64,000 nt of DNA from Myxococcales bacterium (GCA_003151595.1 PLXW01000022.1:263617-327616); one strand, 5' to 3'; numbered from the stretch's first letter, positions 9,349-18,068 are shown. Notes: generated by a model not told the origin, from the sequence alone. Made by a program: numbers and translations.

Positions 9349-10137
9349 ATGAGCAGTGATGTCGCGGAAGCGTCCGACGTCGAACGAGTCCCTCCGTTCG
9401 GTCGCCTGACCTCGACGCACAAGCTCTTCGTCTACCTCTGCGCCGTCTTCGTCGCGTGCCTCCTGCTCGGCGACGTCATCGGCGGGAAGACGATCGCCAC
9501 CGCGCTCGGCCCCATCTCCGTCGGCATCCTCCCGTTCCCGGTCACGTTCCTGCTGACCGACATCGTGAACGACTTCTACGGCGCGAAAGGGGCGCGCTTC
9601 CTCACGCTGCTCGGCTTCTGGATGGCGGTGCTGGCCTACTGCATTCTGCAGCTCTCCACGTGGCTCTCACCCGATGTTTCCACGTATTTCACGCAGACCG
9701 AGTTCGCCAAGATCTTCGGCGGTAGCGCGCAGCTCTTCATCGCCTCGATCATCGCCTACCTGATCGGCCAGTTCCTCGATATCCACGTCTTCCAGTTCTG
9801 GAAGGCGCTCACCAAGTCGCGCCACCTCTGGCTGCGCGCCACGGGCTCCACCATCCTCAGCCAGATCGCCGACACGGTGACCATCAACGTCATCTTCTGG
9901 AGCTGGAGCGCCTCGAAGGATCCCGCGTCTTTTCTCGGTCGAATGGCGCCGAACGAGCGCTGGACGTGGATCGGCCAGAAGATCGTGCGCGAGTACGGGA
10001 TCAAGTTCGCCGTGGCCGTCGCGCTCACGCCGGTGATCTACGCGCTCCACGAGTGGATCGTGCGCGGGCTCCGTATCACGCCCGAGCCGCACCAGAAGCG
10101 GGGCGCGCGCGATCTACCGCCCGATCTTCGCGAATAG
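9349..10137 (+). CDS. yhhQ: Queuosine precursor transporter YhhQ (VUT family)
   Basis: Inner-membrane transporter, 262 residues, that imports 7-deazaguanine precursors of queuosine (preQ0/preQ1) in characterised relatives. Diagnostic features are the six-helix profile, LLTDIVNDFYGAKGARF after helix 2, and RATGSTILSQIADT in the second half, whose polar residues are a family hallmark. The start follows a promoter-like sequence at 9 bases, with no Shine-Dalgarno. It is a stand-alone gene, and no queuosine biosynthesis genes are nearby, consistent with salvage rather than synthesis. Confidence 0.92.
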   Translation: MSSDVAEASDVERVPPFGRLTSTHKLFVYLCAVFVACLLLGDVIGGKTIATALGPISVGILPFPVTFLLTDIVNDFYGAKGARFLTLLGFWMAVLAYCILQLSTWLSPDVSTYFTQTEFAKIFGGSAQLFIASIIAYLIGQFLDIHVFQFWKALTKSRHLWLRATGSTILSQIADTVTINVIFWSWSASKDPASFLGRMAPNERWTWIGQKIVREYGIKFAVAVALTPVIYALHEWIVRGLRITPEPHQKRGARDLPPDLRE

Positions 10138-10167
10138 AGAGCTCGGCCACGCGGCGATCTACGTTGA

Positions 10168-10197
10168 TTGACCATTGGCATTGTCGTGCCTTACGCT
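10168..10197 (+). promoter_or_regulatory. Candidate promoter for the 160-residue unknown gene
   Basis: TTGACC (10168-10173), an 18-bp spacer, TACGCT (10192-10197). A short stem-loop (arms 10199-10206 and 10213-10220) lies between the -10 box and the ribosome binding site and would be at the 5' end of the mRNA. Confidence 0.45.
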
Positions 10198-10229
10198 TCG
10201 CTCGTTCCTTGAAATGAGCGAGGCGAGAA

Positions 10230-10712
10230 ATGGTCAAAGCGAAGCCGCAGAACCGGCGCGGAAGCCCTGAGGCGATCGAGAAGCGGCGCGCGGCGCGTCT
10301 CTTCAACGACGTGCTCGGCGGGCGCTCCGCCTCGGCCCAGAAGCTCGACGGGCGAACGGAGAAGCGCCGGCAGCGCCTCCTGAAGGAGCTCGAAGACGGC
10401 AAGGCGCGCGGGCAGCACGAGCTGAAGCCGCTCGACGTCCTCCAGCGCGTTCAGGAGCTGATGGACCTCGGCGAGTCGCTCAGCTCGATTCGCAAGGTCG
10501 CGCGCGTCAGGAAGACGAGCTTGCCCCCCGACTCGATCCTGCAGGTCGTCCAGCGCCTCCACGAGGCGTACGGCTTCCGCCCCGAGGCGTACCGCTTCGT
10601 CGGCATCGGCGACGACATCCTCCGCGGCGCGGGGGTCCTCGACGAAGGGCGCCGCGGGAAAACCACGACGCCGGTGACGAGCACGAGCCCGAAGAAGAAG
10701 TCGCGGGCTTGA
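10230..10712 (+). CDS. Conserved-looking hypothetical protein, basic and helical
   Basis: 160 residues, soluble, Lys/Arg-rich at both ends. The middle (about 55-125) looks like an alpha-helical bundle, with RVQELMDLGESLSSIRK and SILQVVQRLHEAYGF. No domain is recognised. ATG at 10230 is preceded by GAGGCGAG and by a good promoter, so it is very likely expressed on its own. The basic tails might bind nucleic acid, but this is only a composition argument. Confidence 0.75.
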   Translation: MVKAKPQNRRGSPEAIEKRRAARLFNDVLGGRSASAQKLDGRTEKRRQRLLKELEDGKARGQHELKPLDVLQRVQELMDLGESLSSIRKVARVRKTSLPPDSILQVVQRLHEAYGFRPEAYRFVGIGDDILRGAGVLDEGRRGKTTTPVTSTSPKKKSRA

Positions 10713-10749
10713 CCGCGGGCGCGCGGTTGTCCTACGGGACGTAGCTTCC

Positions 10750-11715
10750 GTGAAGCTGCATCGATCGCTCACCGCTCTCCTCCTGGCCGCCGCAGGCCTC
10801 CTCACGACCCGCGCGCCGTACGCCGACGACGACACCGCGAGGCGCGCGGCCATCGTGGCGCACGTGGGCTCCAGCACGATCACGGTCGGTGAGGTCGAAG
10901 ACAAGCTCGCGCCCGTCCCGCGCTTTCAGCTCCGAACGTTCGGCAGCACGCCCGTCGAGGTCGCGCACAAGTTCCTCGATCAGGTGATCGTCCGCGACGC
11001 GCTGCTCGCGCTCGGCGCCGAAGACAAGCACATCGATCAGAACCCGGCGACGCACCACGCGATCCAGCGGACGCTCTCCGGCGCCACGCTCCGCAAGGTG
11101 CGCGAGGGGGTCGGGATCGCCAACGCCATCCCGATGGACGACGTGCAGAAGTACTACGACGCGAACCGCTCCCGCTACGACACGCCCGATCGCGTCAGCG
11201 TGTGGCGCATCCTCTGCAGCACGCGCGACGAAGCGCAGACCGTGCTCGACTCCGTGAAGAAGGACTCCTCGTTCCAGAACTTCGCGCAGCTCGCGCGCGC
11301 GCACAGCATCGACAAGGCGACGTACATGCGCGGCGGCAACCTGGGCTTCTCCGGCGACGACGGCGTCTCGAACGAGCCGGGCGTGCGGATCGACCCCGCG
11401 GTCGTCGTCGCCGCGCGAACGGTGAAGGATGGCGAGATCGTCCCCACGGTGGTGCAAGAGGGGACGAGCTTCGCCGTCGTGCAGCGCCACGGGACGATGG
11501 CCGGGCAGCACCGCACAGTCGAACAGGTCGCGCAGCAGATCCGCGAGATCCTCTGGCACCAGCGGGCCGAGGCGGCGGAGAAGGCGCTCAGCGACAAGCT
11601 GCGCGCCGACAAGGTGAGCGACGTGAACGACATCCTGCTCGGCACGTTCGACATCACCGTCAACGACGGCACGATCAAGCCGCGCAAACGCCCGGGCCAG
11701 GCGCCGCCGAAGTAG
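10750..11715 (+). CDS. Parvulin-type peptidylprolyl isomerase, exported (SurA/PrsA-like)
   Basis: 321 residues: signal peptide (~1-25), an N-terminal chaperone-like helical region with IVRDALLALGAE, then a parvulin domain (about 150-255) carrying VSVWRILCSTRDEAQ, FAQLARAHSIDKAT and RGGNLGFSGDDG, the usual rotamase signature. It probably helps fold envelope or outer-membrane proteins in the periplasm. The start codon is GTG. It converges on rnc, which is encoded on the other strand only 5 bases away. Confidence 0.85.
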   Translation: MKLHRSLTALLLAAAGLLTTRAPYADDDTARRAAIVAHVGSSTITVGEVEDKLAPVPRFQLRTFGSTPVEVAHKFLDQVIVRDALLALGAEDKHIDQNPATHHAIQRTLSGATLRKVREGVGIANAIPMDDVQKYYDANRSRYDTPDRVSVWRILCSTRDEAQTVLDSVKKDSSFQNFAQLARAHSIDKATYMRGGNLGFSGDDGVSNEPGVRIDPAVVVAARTVKDGEIVPTVVQEGTSFAVVQRHGTMAGQHRTVEQVAQQIREILWHQRAEAAEKALSDKLRADKVSDVNDILLGTFDITVNDGTIKPRKRPGQAPPK

Positions 11716-11720
11716 TCGGG

Positions 11721-12461
11721 CTACGTCTCTTTGCTCTCTTCGGCCGCGTGGCCCGCTTCGCGCGCGGCCAGCGCCGCGATCGCCGCGGCGCGCTCGGCGA
11801 GTCGCTTCGATCGCCCTTCGCCGCGCCCCAGCACCTCGTCGTTCACCACGACCTCGATCTCGAACACCTGCGCGTGCTGCGGTCCGCGCGACGCCACCAC
11901 GCGGTAGCGCGGCGCGGGCCCGCCGGCCGCTTGCACCTGCTCTTGCAGCGCGCTCTTCGGATCGCGCATTCCGAGTCGCTCCGCCTCGGCCATCGGCTCG
12001 GCCACCACCATCCGCACCACCGCGCGCGCGCCGTCGAGCCCGTGCGACGCGAAGACGGCCGCGACGAGCGCTTCGACCGCGTCGGCGATCACGTTCGTCT
12101 GATCGCGCTCGGTCCCCGACTGCGCCCCGCGCCCGAGCGACAGGCAGGCGCCGATGCGCGACTCTCTCCCCCAGCGCGCGAGCGCTTCGGCGTTCACGAG
12201 GCCGCTTCGCATGCGCGTGAGGACCCCTTCGTCGGCGTCGGGGTGCGCCGTCGCGAGCAGCTCGCTCACGCAAAGCCCGAGGACCGCGTCGCCCAGGAAC
12301 TCGAGCCGCTGGTTGTCGGCCGCCCCTTCGACTTCGTTCGCGTAGCTGGGATGGGTCAGCGCCTCGACGAGACCTCCGATGTGGCCCGGCCCTACGATCT
12401 CGGCGAGCCGGTCGCGCAACCGCGCGCGCTCTTCATCGATCGTCTCTTCCGTCGAGCTCAT
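11721..12461 (-). CDS. rnc: Ribonuclease III
   Basis: Double-stranded RNA endonuclease for rRNA and mRNA processing, 246 residues. The RNase III signature NQRLEFLGDAVLGL (~50-63) and the second acidic site VIADAVEALVAAVF (Asp/Glu of the Mg2+ site) are intact. A C-terminal double-stranded RNA-binding domain begins near DPKSALQEQVQA and ends with a basic helix. The length is slightly longer than the common ~226 residues. The downstream genes on this strand face away, so it appears monocistronic. Confidence 0.95.
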   Translation of the reverse strand: MSSTEETIDEERARLRDRLAEIVGPGHIGGLVEALTHPSYANEVEGAADNQRLEFLGDAVLGLCVSELLATAHPDADEGVLTRMRSGLVNAEALARWGRESRIGACLSLGRGAQSGTERDQTNVIADAVEALVAAVFASHGLDGARAVVRMVVAEPMAEAERLGMRDPKSALQEQVQAAGGPAPRYRVVASRGPQHAQVFEIEVVVNDEVLGRGEGRSKRLAERAAAIAALAAREAGHAAEESKET

Positions 12462-12495
12462 CCCTCTTCTGCCTGTCTCTCACGTCTCGCGCGGA

Positions 12496-12792
12496 TCATC
12501 CATGCGCGAATGAATCGGTGATCGTCGCCAGCTCGAGATCGAGCTTCGTAATCCCCCCCGCATCGTGCGTGCTCCACGAGACGCGCGCCTTGCCCCACCC
12601 GAGCTCCACGTCCGGATGGTGATCCTTCTTCTCGGCCGCCATCCCCACGCGCACGACGAACGCGAGCGCCGAGGAGAAATCGGGGAACTTGAAGGCGCGC
12701 GCGAGTGCCTTGCCCCCTTCGGCCTTCCACTCCGAGTGGCCGGCGACCCAGGCATCCACTTCGTGGGCTTCCAGCTTCGTTGGACGTGTCAT
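12496..12792 (-). CDS. phhB: 4a-hydroxytetrahydrobiopterin dehydratase (PCD/DCoH)
   Basis: Small pterin dehydratase of 98 residues that recycles the pterin cofactor of aromatic amino acid hydroxylases. The family pattern FKFPDFSSALAFV, then KKDHHPDVELGWGKARVSWSTHDAGGIT, includes the His-His active-site pair. ATG at 12792 gives the standard length; eight more upstream codons are open but unneeded. No hydroxylase gene is adjacent. Confidence 0.9.
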   Translation of the reverse strand: MTRPTKLEAHEVDAWVAGHSEWKAEGGKALARAFKFPDFSSALAFVVRVGMAAEKKDHHPDVELGWGKARVSWSTHDAGGITKLDLELATITDSFAHG

Positions 12793-12938
12793 GCCGTCGA
12801 GCGTAACCCGGCGCACGTCGCGCCTCCATCACCGTACAAGCGCCACCGGTCCGAACGGGAATGGGCTCCGCCGGGAACCCCGAGCACGCTCGCGCTGTCC
12901 CAAACGGTATGCCCCTTTCGATCGCGTATGCTGCGCCC

Positions 12939-13562
12939 GTGTCGCTCGTCGCCTGCCCGTTTTGCCGCGAAATGTTCGAAGAAGGAGAGCGCCAGACGTG
13001 TCCCCACTGCGACGTCCGCCTCACGGATTTCGCGAAGCTTCCGCCGTCAGCCGACGCCGTCTTCGACGACGACGGCATCCCGGTCGAGCCGCACCACGAG
13101 CCGCTCCCGCACTCCGATCTGCGCCGCGGAAAGGGGACCATCCTCGCGCTCGGCGTCGTCGGGCTCGCGCTCTTTTTCCTGCCGTGGGTGTGGATGACGA
13201 TGCCGCAGACGCAGACCTTCACCGGGTTCGATCTCGCGCGAAGGCTCGGGTGGTCGTGGGGCGCGGCCGTGGCCTGGGTGGTGCTCGTGCCGACGGTGTT
13301 GAGTCGGCGCTCGATCGCGCAGCTCCGCGGAGCGCGCGTGGCGGCGACGTTTCTCTCCGCCGTTCCCGCAGTGACCGTGGCGCTGCTCCTCGCGCGCCCG
13401 CCGCACAGCACGTTGGTACCCGTGCGATTCGACTGGGGATGGCCGATGTATGCGACGTTCGCCGTCTCGCTGGCGTCGGCGATCGTGTCGCTTCGCCTCG
13501 GGGGTCGTGCCGATGATCTCGCCGTGACGCACGGCACCTCGGCCGGGCAAACGCTTCACTGA
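12939..13562 (+). CDS. Zinc-ribbon membrane protein of unknown function
   Basis: About 207 residues. The N-terminus carries two CxxC pairs (CPFC and CPHC) forming a zinc-ribbon-like motif, followed by a short acidic linker and about four hydrophobic segments (GTILALGVVGLALFFL and later). GTG at 12939 is preferred because TATGCT, a -10-like box, ends 6 bases before it; an in-frame ATG at 12909 and one at 12861 are alternatives. Such zinc-ribbon-plus-TM proteins are common in Myxococcota, but the role is unknown. Confidence 0.7.
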   Translation: MSLVACPFCREMFEEGERQTCPHCDVRLTDFAKLPPSADAVFDDDGIPVEPHHEPLPHSDLRRGKGTILALGVVGLALFFLPWVWMTMPQTQTFTGFDLARRLGWSWGAAVAWVVLVPTVLSRRSIAQLRGARVAATFLSAVPAVTVALLLARPPHSTLVPVRFDWGWPMYATFAVSLASAIVSLRLGGRADDLAVTHGTSAGQTLH

Positions 13563-13602
13563 ATCGCCGAGTGCGCTCATCGCCGAATCGCGCTCGGCGA
13601 TT
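13562..13602 (+). terminator. Candidate hairpin terminator
   Basis: Ten-base perfect arms AATCGCCGAG (13562-13571) and CTCGGCGATT (13593-13602) start at the stop codon of the zinc-ribbon gene. A nested CGCCGA/TCGGCG pairing is also possible. Only a short T-run follows, so this is a weak terminator at best. Confidence 0.35.
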
Positions 13603-13666
13603 TAGCCGCATGTAGGTGCGTGGCGAGGCGTCGTTCGCGGTGCCATGCTCCAACCGGAGGGCGCTG

Positions 13667-14494
13667 ATGCCGCAACCGCTCCGCACGCCACCGCGCGAGT
13701 TCCGCACGCGCGAGGACGCGATCGACGACTCCGTCGACGTCCCCGCGACGGTCATCTGCGCCATCTGCGGCGACGCGGCGTGCGCCGGGTGCGAGCGCGA
13801 ACAATCGCGCTCGGGGATCGTGGCCATGGTGGCGTGGGAGCGCCCGGGTGCTCCGGTGCTCGCGCGGCTGTGGGCGACGGCGCGCGCGGCGACGATGTCC
13901 GGCGAAGCGTTCTTCGAGCTCCTTCCGGACGGTCCGATCGCTCCTGCGCTCCGCTTCGCGATCGTGGTGGAGACGATCGCCGCGTGCGGGTTCGTGCTGC
14001 TGGCGTTGCCGTTCGTCTTCGTCGTCGCGCCATCGTGGTTGAAGCACGTGGTGCTCGACGGAGGCGCGCGTGACATCGCGCTCCGCGTCGGCGTCGTCGG
14101 CATCCCGTCGCTGGCGTTGCTCCTCGTCGCGGCGCACGCGGCGCACGGTCTCGCGCTCGAGCACGGCGCGCGCAAGGTGGGCGGACGAAGCGCGCGATCG
14201 CGTGCGCTCCGCTTCGGTCTCTACGCCAGCGGCTGGGACCTGGTGCTCGGCCCCGTCGGCGCCGTCGTCTTGCCGTTCAAGGAGGGCCTCGGCGCGACGC
14301 TCAAGTTGCTCGTCCTCGGCGTGGGCCTCCCGGGCCGATGCACGCGCGCATTTCTTCGCGGGTGCTACGGCCTCGAAGGGGAGCGCGCGGATCGCGCGAA
14401 CGGATCGGCCACGCTCGCCGCGGTCGTCGCGACGTTCGTGGGGGCGATCGCGATCCTGGTCGGCGCCGTCGCGCTCGTGCTCATGACGATCTAG
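13667..14494 (+). CDS. Multi-spanning membrane protein with N-terminal Cys cluster, unknown function
   Basis: 275 residues. A short soluble N-terminus contains ICAICGDAACAGCEREQ, a possible metal-binding cluster. About five hydrophobic segments follow (FAIVVETIAACGFVLLALPF, VGIPSLALLLVAA, and a C-terminal segment ending LVLMTI). The layout resembles Yip1-type membrane proteins but I cannot assign a family firmly. ATG at 13667 has a strong GGAGG at 13656-13660. Together with the preceding zinc-ribbon membrane gene it may form a functional pair, both coupling a Cys cluster to TM helices. Confidence 0.75.
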   Translation: MPQPLRTPPREFRTREDAIDDSVDVPATVICAICGDAACAGCEREQSRSGIVAMVAWERPGAPVLARLWATARAATMSGEAFFELLPDGPIAPALRFAIVVETIAACGFVLLALPFVFVVAPSWLKHVVLDGGARDIALRVGVVGIPSLALLLVAAHAAHGLALEHGARKVGGRSARSRALRFGLYASGWDLVLGPVGAVVLPFKEGLGATLKLLVLGVGLPGRCTRAFLRGCYGLEGERADRANGSATLAAVVATFVGAIAILVGAVALVLMTI

Positions 14495-15079
14495 TCAGGG
14501 CGAAGGCTCGCTCACGCGAAAGAGATGATCGTGCGGCGCATCGCCGTGGCACCCCGCGCAGCTCTCGATCGCGCCGTCACCGGCGACCTCACCGCTCGCG
14601 CCGACCGCGACGTAGCGCCAGTCACCGCGCGCCGCATCGAACCCCGCGGGGCGCTTCTCCATCATGAACACCGGACCTGCGCCGGCGTCTCCGCGCTCGA
14701 AGTGCTCTTCGACGAACCGCGTCCCCACCGGCACCGCGCCGCGCTCAACGCGCAGCGTTTGCAGCGCGCTCGAGGCGCCGTACACGTCCGCTTCCCATCG
14801 CCCGCCGGCGTGCCCCTTCGACACGAACCGCGTCGCGTTCGCGCGCGTCATCGACGTACGGAAGTCGCTCGGGATCGGATTCGCGATCGCGGTGCCCGTC
14901 GCTGCGCCGCCATCGACGATCGGCGCCGTGGTCGCCGGTCCTCCGCCGTTGCTCGTCCCGATCGCGGCGAGGTTCGACTTCGCCGTGCATCCTCCGCACA
15001 GCGCGACGAAGATCACCGCCGCAGCCTGGTGTAGACCGCGCCTCGGCTTCGCAGCGGACGCGCCGTCCACACACCGCAT
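14495..15079 (-). CDS. Cytochrome P460-like heme lipoprotein
   Basis: 194 residues. Signal sequence ends near Cys31 (ALCGGC), a plausible though imperfect lipobox, followed by a Thr/Ala/Gly-rich linker. The C-terminal two-thirds resemble the cytochrome P460 domain: FVSKGHAGGRWEADVYG, VGTRFVEEHFE, VFMMEKRPAGFD and the heme c motif CAGCH at 174-178. P460 proteins bind an unusual cross-linked heme and act in hydroxylamine or cytochrome c' -like chemistry. The start is 3 bases after the stop of the outer-membrane protein gene, so they are co-transcribed. Confidence 0.8.
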   Translation of the reverse strand: MRCVDGASAAKPRRGLHQAAAVIFVALCGGCTAKSNLAAIGTSNGGGPATTAPIVDGGAATGTAIANPIPSDFRTSMTRANATRFVSKGHAGGRWEADVYGASSALQTLRVERGAVPVGTRFVEEHFERGDAGAGPVFMMEKRPAGFDAARGDWRYVAVGASGEVAGDGAIESCAGCHGDAPHDHLFRVSEPSP

Positions 15080-15081
15080 CG

Positions 15082-16245
15082 TCAGAAGAACACTCCGCCC
15101 TCGAGCGACATCGTCCACTGCCGCGTCGCGCTCAGATCGGCGTCGATCGAGTTGGGCGACGTGAGGTCGAAGAGGATCTGCGCGCCGAGGTAGAGGAGCT
15201 CGTAGCGGTACGTCGCGCCGAGGAACGCGCGGTTGCGCTGGATGCGCACGGGGTTGAACGTGATGTTGTTGTTGAAGTCGCCGTCGTTGGCGACCGTCTG
15301 GCCGTTGGCGGTGGGGACGGAGTTGGTGCAGTTGGGCGCGCCGCTCGCCTTCTGCCCGTTGTACCCGCACTGCTGAACGGCATCGACGCCCGGCGTCGCG
15401 TCGAGCACCGACGAGTTCCCGAAGATGAAGAGCTGCTGGTACCCGAGGTACGGCGTGACGACCGCTTCGTCGGCCAGCGTGATCGGCTTCGACGCCACGA
15501 CGTCGACCCCCACGGTCGTGAGGTAAATCTTCGACGACCCGGTCATCGTGCGGACGCCGGTGCCGATCGCGATGTCCGGGAAGTAGCCCATCGGCCCGGT
15601 GCGGAACCCTTCGAGCAGCGCCCAGTGGAGGTCCGCGCCGATCGTCCAGAGCGACGTGTTCGACACGTACCCGAGCGCGCCGTCGAGCTCGAACCCGAAC
15701 GGCAACCCTTTGCGCGCCTTCAGCGTGTAGACGCCGATGAGCGAGTCGGGGCTGTTGTTCGCGGTGCTGTAGTTGCCGTTGGCGTCGACCGAGCCCTGCG
15801 TGCCGGCGTGCCAGTACTGCGTGAGCGAGCCGTCCGAGCCCTTGCTCGTGGCGTCCGCGTTGATGTGCGTGTAGCTGGCCTCGAGCGAGAGGACGAAGCC
15901 GCCGAAGCCGGTGGTCCGCGCGCTGCGCATCGTGCTGGGGGCCAGGGCGAAGCCGAGCTCCGAGACGAGGTTCTTGAAGGCGACGTTGTCGGGCGAGCAC
16001 GCGAGCTGGTCGGGGAGCGCGTTGGCTTTGGCGGCGAGCCCCGGGTTCGCGGCGACGCCCTGGCAGAAGCCCGGCGCCTGCACTTTGCCGCCGACCTTCG
16101 GCTGAAGGACGAGCCGCTCGGGCGTCGGGTCCATTCCGCCGGCGAAGGCGCTCGTCGAGACGAGCAGCGAGGCCAGGAGGGAACCCACGAAACCGCACGC
16201 AACGGTCAGGCGGAGCGGCGCGCGCGCGAAAGACCCCATCGGCAT
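15082..16245 (-). CDS. Outer-membrane beta-barrel protein, unknown function
   Basis: About 387 residues with a signal peptide (VGSLLASLLVSTSAFA-GG) and alternating amphipathic strands typical of barrels; the last residues are GGVFF, a C-terminal aromatic as in BAM substrates. ATG at 16245 or at 16239 can serve as start; both keep the signal peptide. It is transcribed just ahead of the P460 lipoprotein, so the two may work together at the outer membrane, for example as a pore with an attached heme protein. That is inference only. Confidence 0.75.
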   Translation of the reverse strand: MPMGSFARAPLRLTVACGFVGSLLASLLVSTSAFAGGMDPTPERLVLQPKVGGKVQAPGFCQGVAANPGLAAKANALPDQLACSPDNVAFKNLVSELGFALAPSTMRSARTTGFGGFVLSLEASYTHINADATSKGSDGSLTQYWHAGTQGSVDANGNYSTANNSPDSLIGVYTLKARKGLPFGFELDGALGYVSNTSLWTIGADLHWALLEGFRTGPMGYFPDIAIGTGVRTMTGSSKIYLTTVGVDVVASKPITLADEAVVTPYLGYQQLFIFGNSSVLDATPGVDAVQQCGYNGQKASGAPNCTNSVPTANGQTVANDGDFNNNITFNPVRIQRNRAFLGATYRYELLYLGAQILFDLTSPNSIDADLSATRQWTMSLEGGVFF

Positions 16246-16286
16246 CGGCGAGGCTACGGTCCGCACGAGATCGGCGTCAAGGACAC

Positions 16287-16847
16287 ATGTCTTCCGGTAC
16301 GTTGCCGTCGGTGCCGCGCACATCGAACGCCACGCCGCGCCTCCGCGCCTCGCCGCTCGCGACGCCGATGCACGTGGTCCTGGTCGAGCCCGAGATCCCG
16401 CCGAACACCGGCAACATCGCCCGCCTGTGCGCCGCCACCTCGTCGGTGCTCCACCTCGTCGGGAAGCTCGGGTTTCGCATCGACGAGCAGAGCGTGCGGC
16501 GCGCCGGGGTCGACTACTGGCACCTGGTCGACATCCGGCAGCACGTGGACTTCGCGCACTTCCTCCACGCCTTCGAGGCCGCGTCGCCGACCGGCAGCCT
16601 TCATCTTTTCACCGCGCTCGCCGAGCGGAGCTACGTCTCCGCGAAGTTCGCGGCCGGCGACGCGCTCGTCTTCGGCAAGGAGAGCGTCGGCCTCCCCGAG
16701 GAGATCCTCGCGGCCCATCCCGATCGCCAGGTCGGTATCCCCACGCTCGGCGCGGTGCGCTCCCTGAACCTCGCGAACGCCGCCGGCATCGCGCTCTTCG
16801 AAGCGCTGCGATCGCTCGGAGCGCTCGAACCGACGTTCATGGGGTGA
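16287..16847 (+). CDS. trmL: tRNA (cytidine(34)-2'-O)-methyltransferase (TrmL)
   Basis: SPOUT-class enzyme that methylates the wobble ribose of certain leucine tRNAs with S-adenosylmethionine. The conserved core begins at MHVVLVEPEIPPNTGNIARL (ATG 16368) and includes HLVGKLGF, ALVFGKESVGLPEE and the knot motif RSLNLANAAGIALFEALRS. From 16368 the protein would be 159 residues, the standard size. I place the start at 16287 because AAGGA lies just ahead of it; the 27 extra residues are not part of the family and either start is possible. Confidence 0.9.
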   Translation: MSSGTLPSVPRTSNATPRLRASPLATPMHVVLVEPEIPPNTGNIARLCAATSSVLHLVGKLGFRIDEQSVRRAGVDYWHLVDIRQHVDFAHFLHAFEAASPTGSLHLFTALAERSYVSAKFAAGDALVFGKESVGLPEEILAAHPDRQVGIPTLGAVRSLNLANAAGIALFEALRSLGALEPTFMG

Positions 16848-16862
16848 GGCGCTCGCCGCCGT

Positions 16863-18026
16863 TCACTCGAACGCGCTGATCCCCGTGATCTCCTGCCCGA
16901 GGATCAACGTGTGCACGTCGTGCGTCCCCTCGTACGTGATGACCGTCTCGAGATTGCAAAGGTGACGCATGATTGGGTACTCGAGCGTGATCCCGTTGCC
17001 GCCGAGGATGTCGCGCGCCACCCGCGCGATGTCGAGCGCGGCGCGGACGTTGTTCCGCTTGATCATCGAGACGTGGCTCGGCTTCAGCTTGTGCTCGACC
17101 TTCAAGCGCGAGACCTCGAGCGCCATCATCTGCATCGTCGTGATCTGCGAGAGCATCTCGGCGAGCTTCGCCTGCACCAGCTGGTGCGACGCGATCGGCT
17201 TGCCTGCAAACTGCACGCGATGCTTGGCGTAGTCCACGGCGCAATCGAAGCACGCCGACGCCGCGCCGATGACCCCCCAGGCGATCCCGAAGCGCGCGCT
17301 CGTGAGGCACGACAACGGCCCCTTCATGCCGCGCACGTTCGGCAGCATCGCGTCTTTGGGGATGCGCACGTCTTCGAGGATCAGCTCGCTGGTGACGCTG
17401 GCGCGGAGGCTCATCTTCTTGTGGATGACGCGCGCTTCGAACCCTTTCGTGTCCGTGGGCACGAGGAAGCCGCGCACTTCGCCGTCGACGCCGCCGACCT
17501 TCGCCCAGACGAGCGCGACCTGCGCGAGGTTGCCGTTCGTGATCCAGCGCTTGGTGCCGTTGAGGACGAACGAGTCGCCGTCGTCGCGCGCGACGGTGCG
17601 CATGCCTGACGGGTTCGATCCGTAATCGGGCTCGGTGAGACCGAAGCAGCCGATGATCTCGCCGCGTGCCATCTTCGGCAGGTACATCTCTTTCTGCGCG
17701 TCCGATCCGAAGGCGTGAATCGGATACATGACGAGCGACCCCTGCACGCTCGCGAAGCTGCGGATGCCCGAGTCGCCGCGTTCGAGCTCCTGCATCGCCA
17801 GCCCGTAGCCGACCTCGCTGAGCCCCGCGCAGCCGTACCCTTGCAGGTTGCAGCCGAGGAGACCGAGCTTGGCGATCTCGGGGACGAGCTCGGTGGGGAA
17901 GGTCCCCTTCTCGAAGTGGTCGCCGATGACCGGGAGGACGCGCGCGTCGACGAAGGCGCGAACGGTGTCGCGGACGGCGCGCTCTTCGGGGGTGAAGTGC
18001 CGGGCGAGATCGAAGAAGTCGGGCAT
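16863..18026 (-). CDS. gcdH: Glutaryl-CoA dehydrogenase (acyl-CoA dehydrogenase family)
   Basis: FAD enzyme, 387 residues, that oxidises and decarboxylates glutaryl-CoA to crotonyl-CoA in lysine and tryptophan breakdown. Family landmarks are GCFGLTEPDYGSNPSGM, RWITNGNLAQ, FGIAWGVIGAA and the catalytic-base segment TYEGTHDVHTLILG with Glu. RDILGGNGI and the overall pattern match GcdH better than short-chain dehydrogenases. It lies 42 bases downstream of a Ser/Thr kinase on the same strand, with no other lysine-degradation gene near. Confidence 0.9.
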   Translation of the reverse strand: MPDFFDLARHFTPEERAVRDTVRAFVDARVLPVIGDHFEKGTFPTELVPEIAKLGLLGCNLQGYGCAGLSEVGYGLAMQELERGDSGIRSFASVQGSLVMYPIHAFGSDAQKEMYLPKMARGEIIGCFGLTEPDYGSNPSGMRTVARDDGDSFVLNGTKRWITNGNLAQVALVWAKVGGVDGEVRGFLVPTDTKGFEARVIHKKMSLRASVTSELILEDVRIPKDAMLPNVRGMKGPLSCLTSARFGIAWGVIGAASACFDCAVDYAKHRVQFAGKPIASHQLVQAKLAEMLSQITTMQMMALEVSRLKVEHKLKPSHVSMIKRNNVRAALDIARVARDILGGNGITLEYPIMRHLCNLETVITYEGTHDVHTLILGQEITGISAFE

Positions 18027-18068
18027 GCTTCGCGCGGCGTAGCACGGATCGCGCCGAGCGCGCGAAGG

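Noticed and set aside
14495..16198. Single 567-residue frame fusing the P460 and barrel regions
   Set aside because: It reads the barrel in a wrong frame; the true barrel frame ends at 15082 and the P460 start is at 15079.
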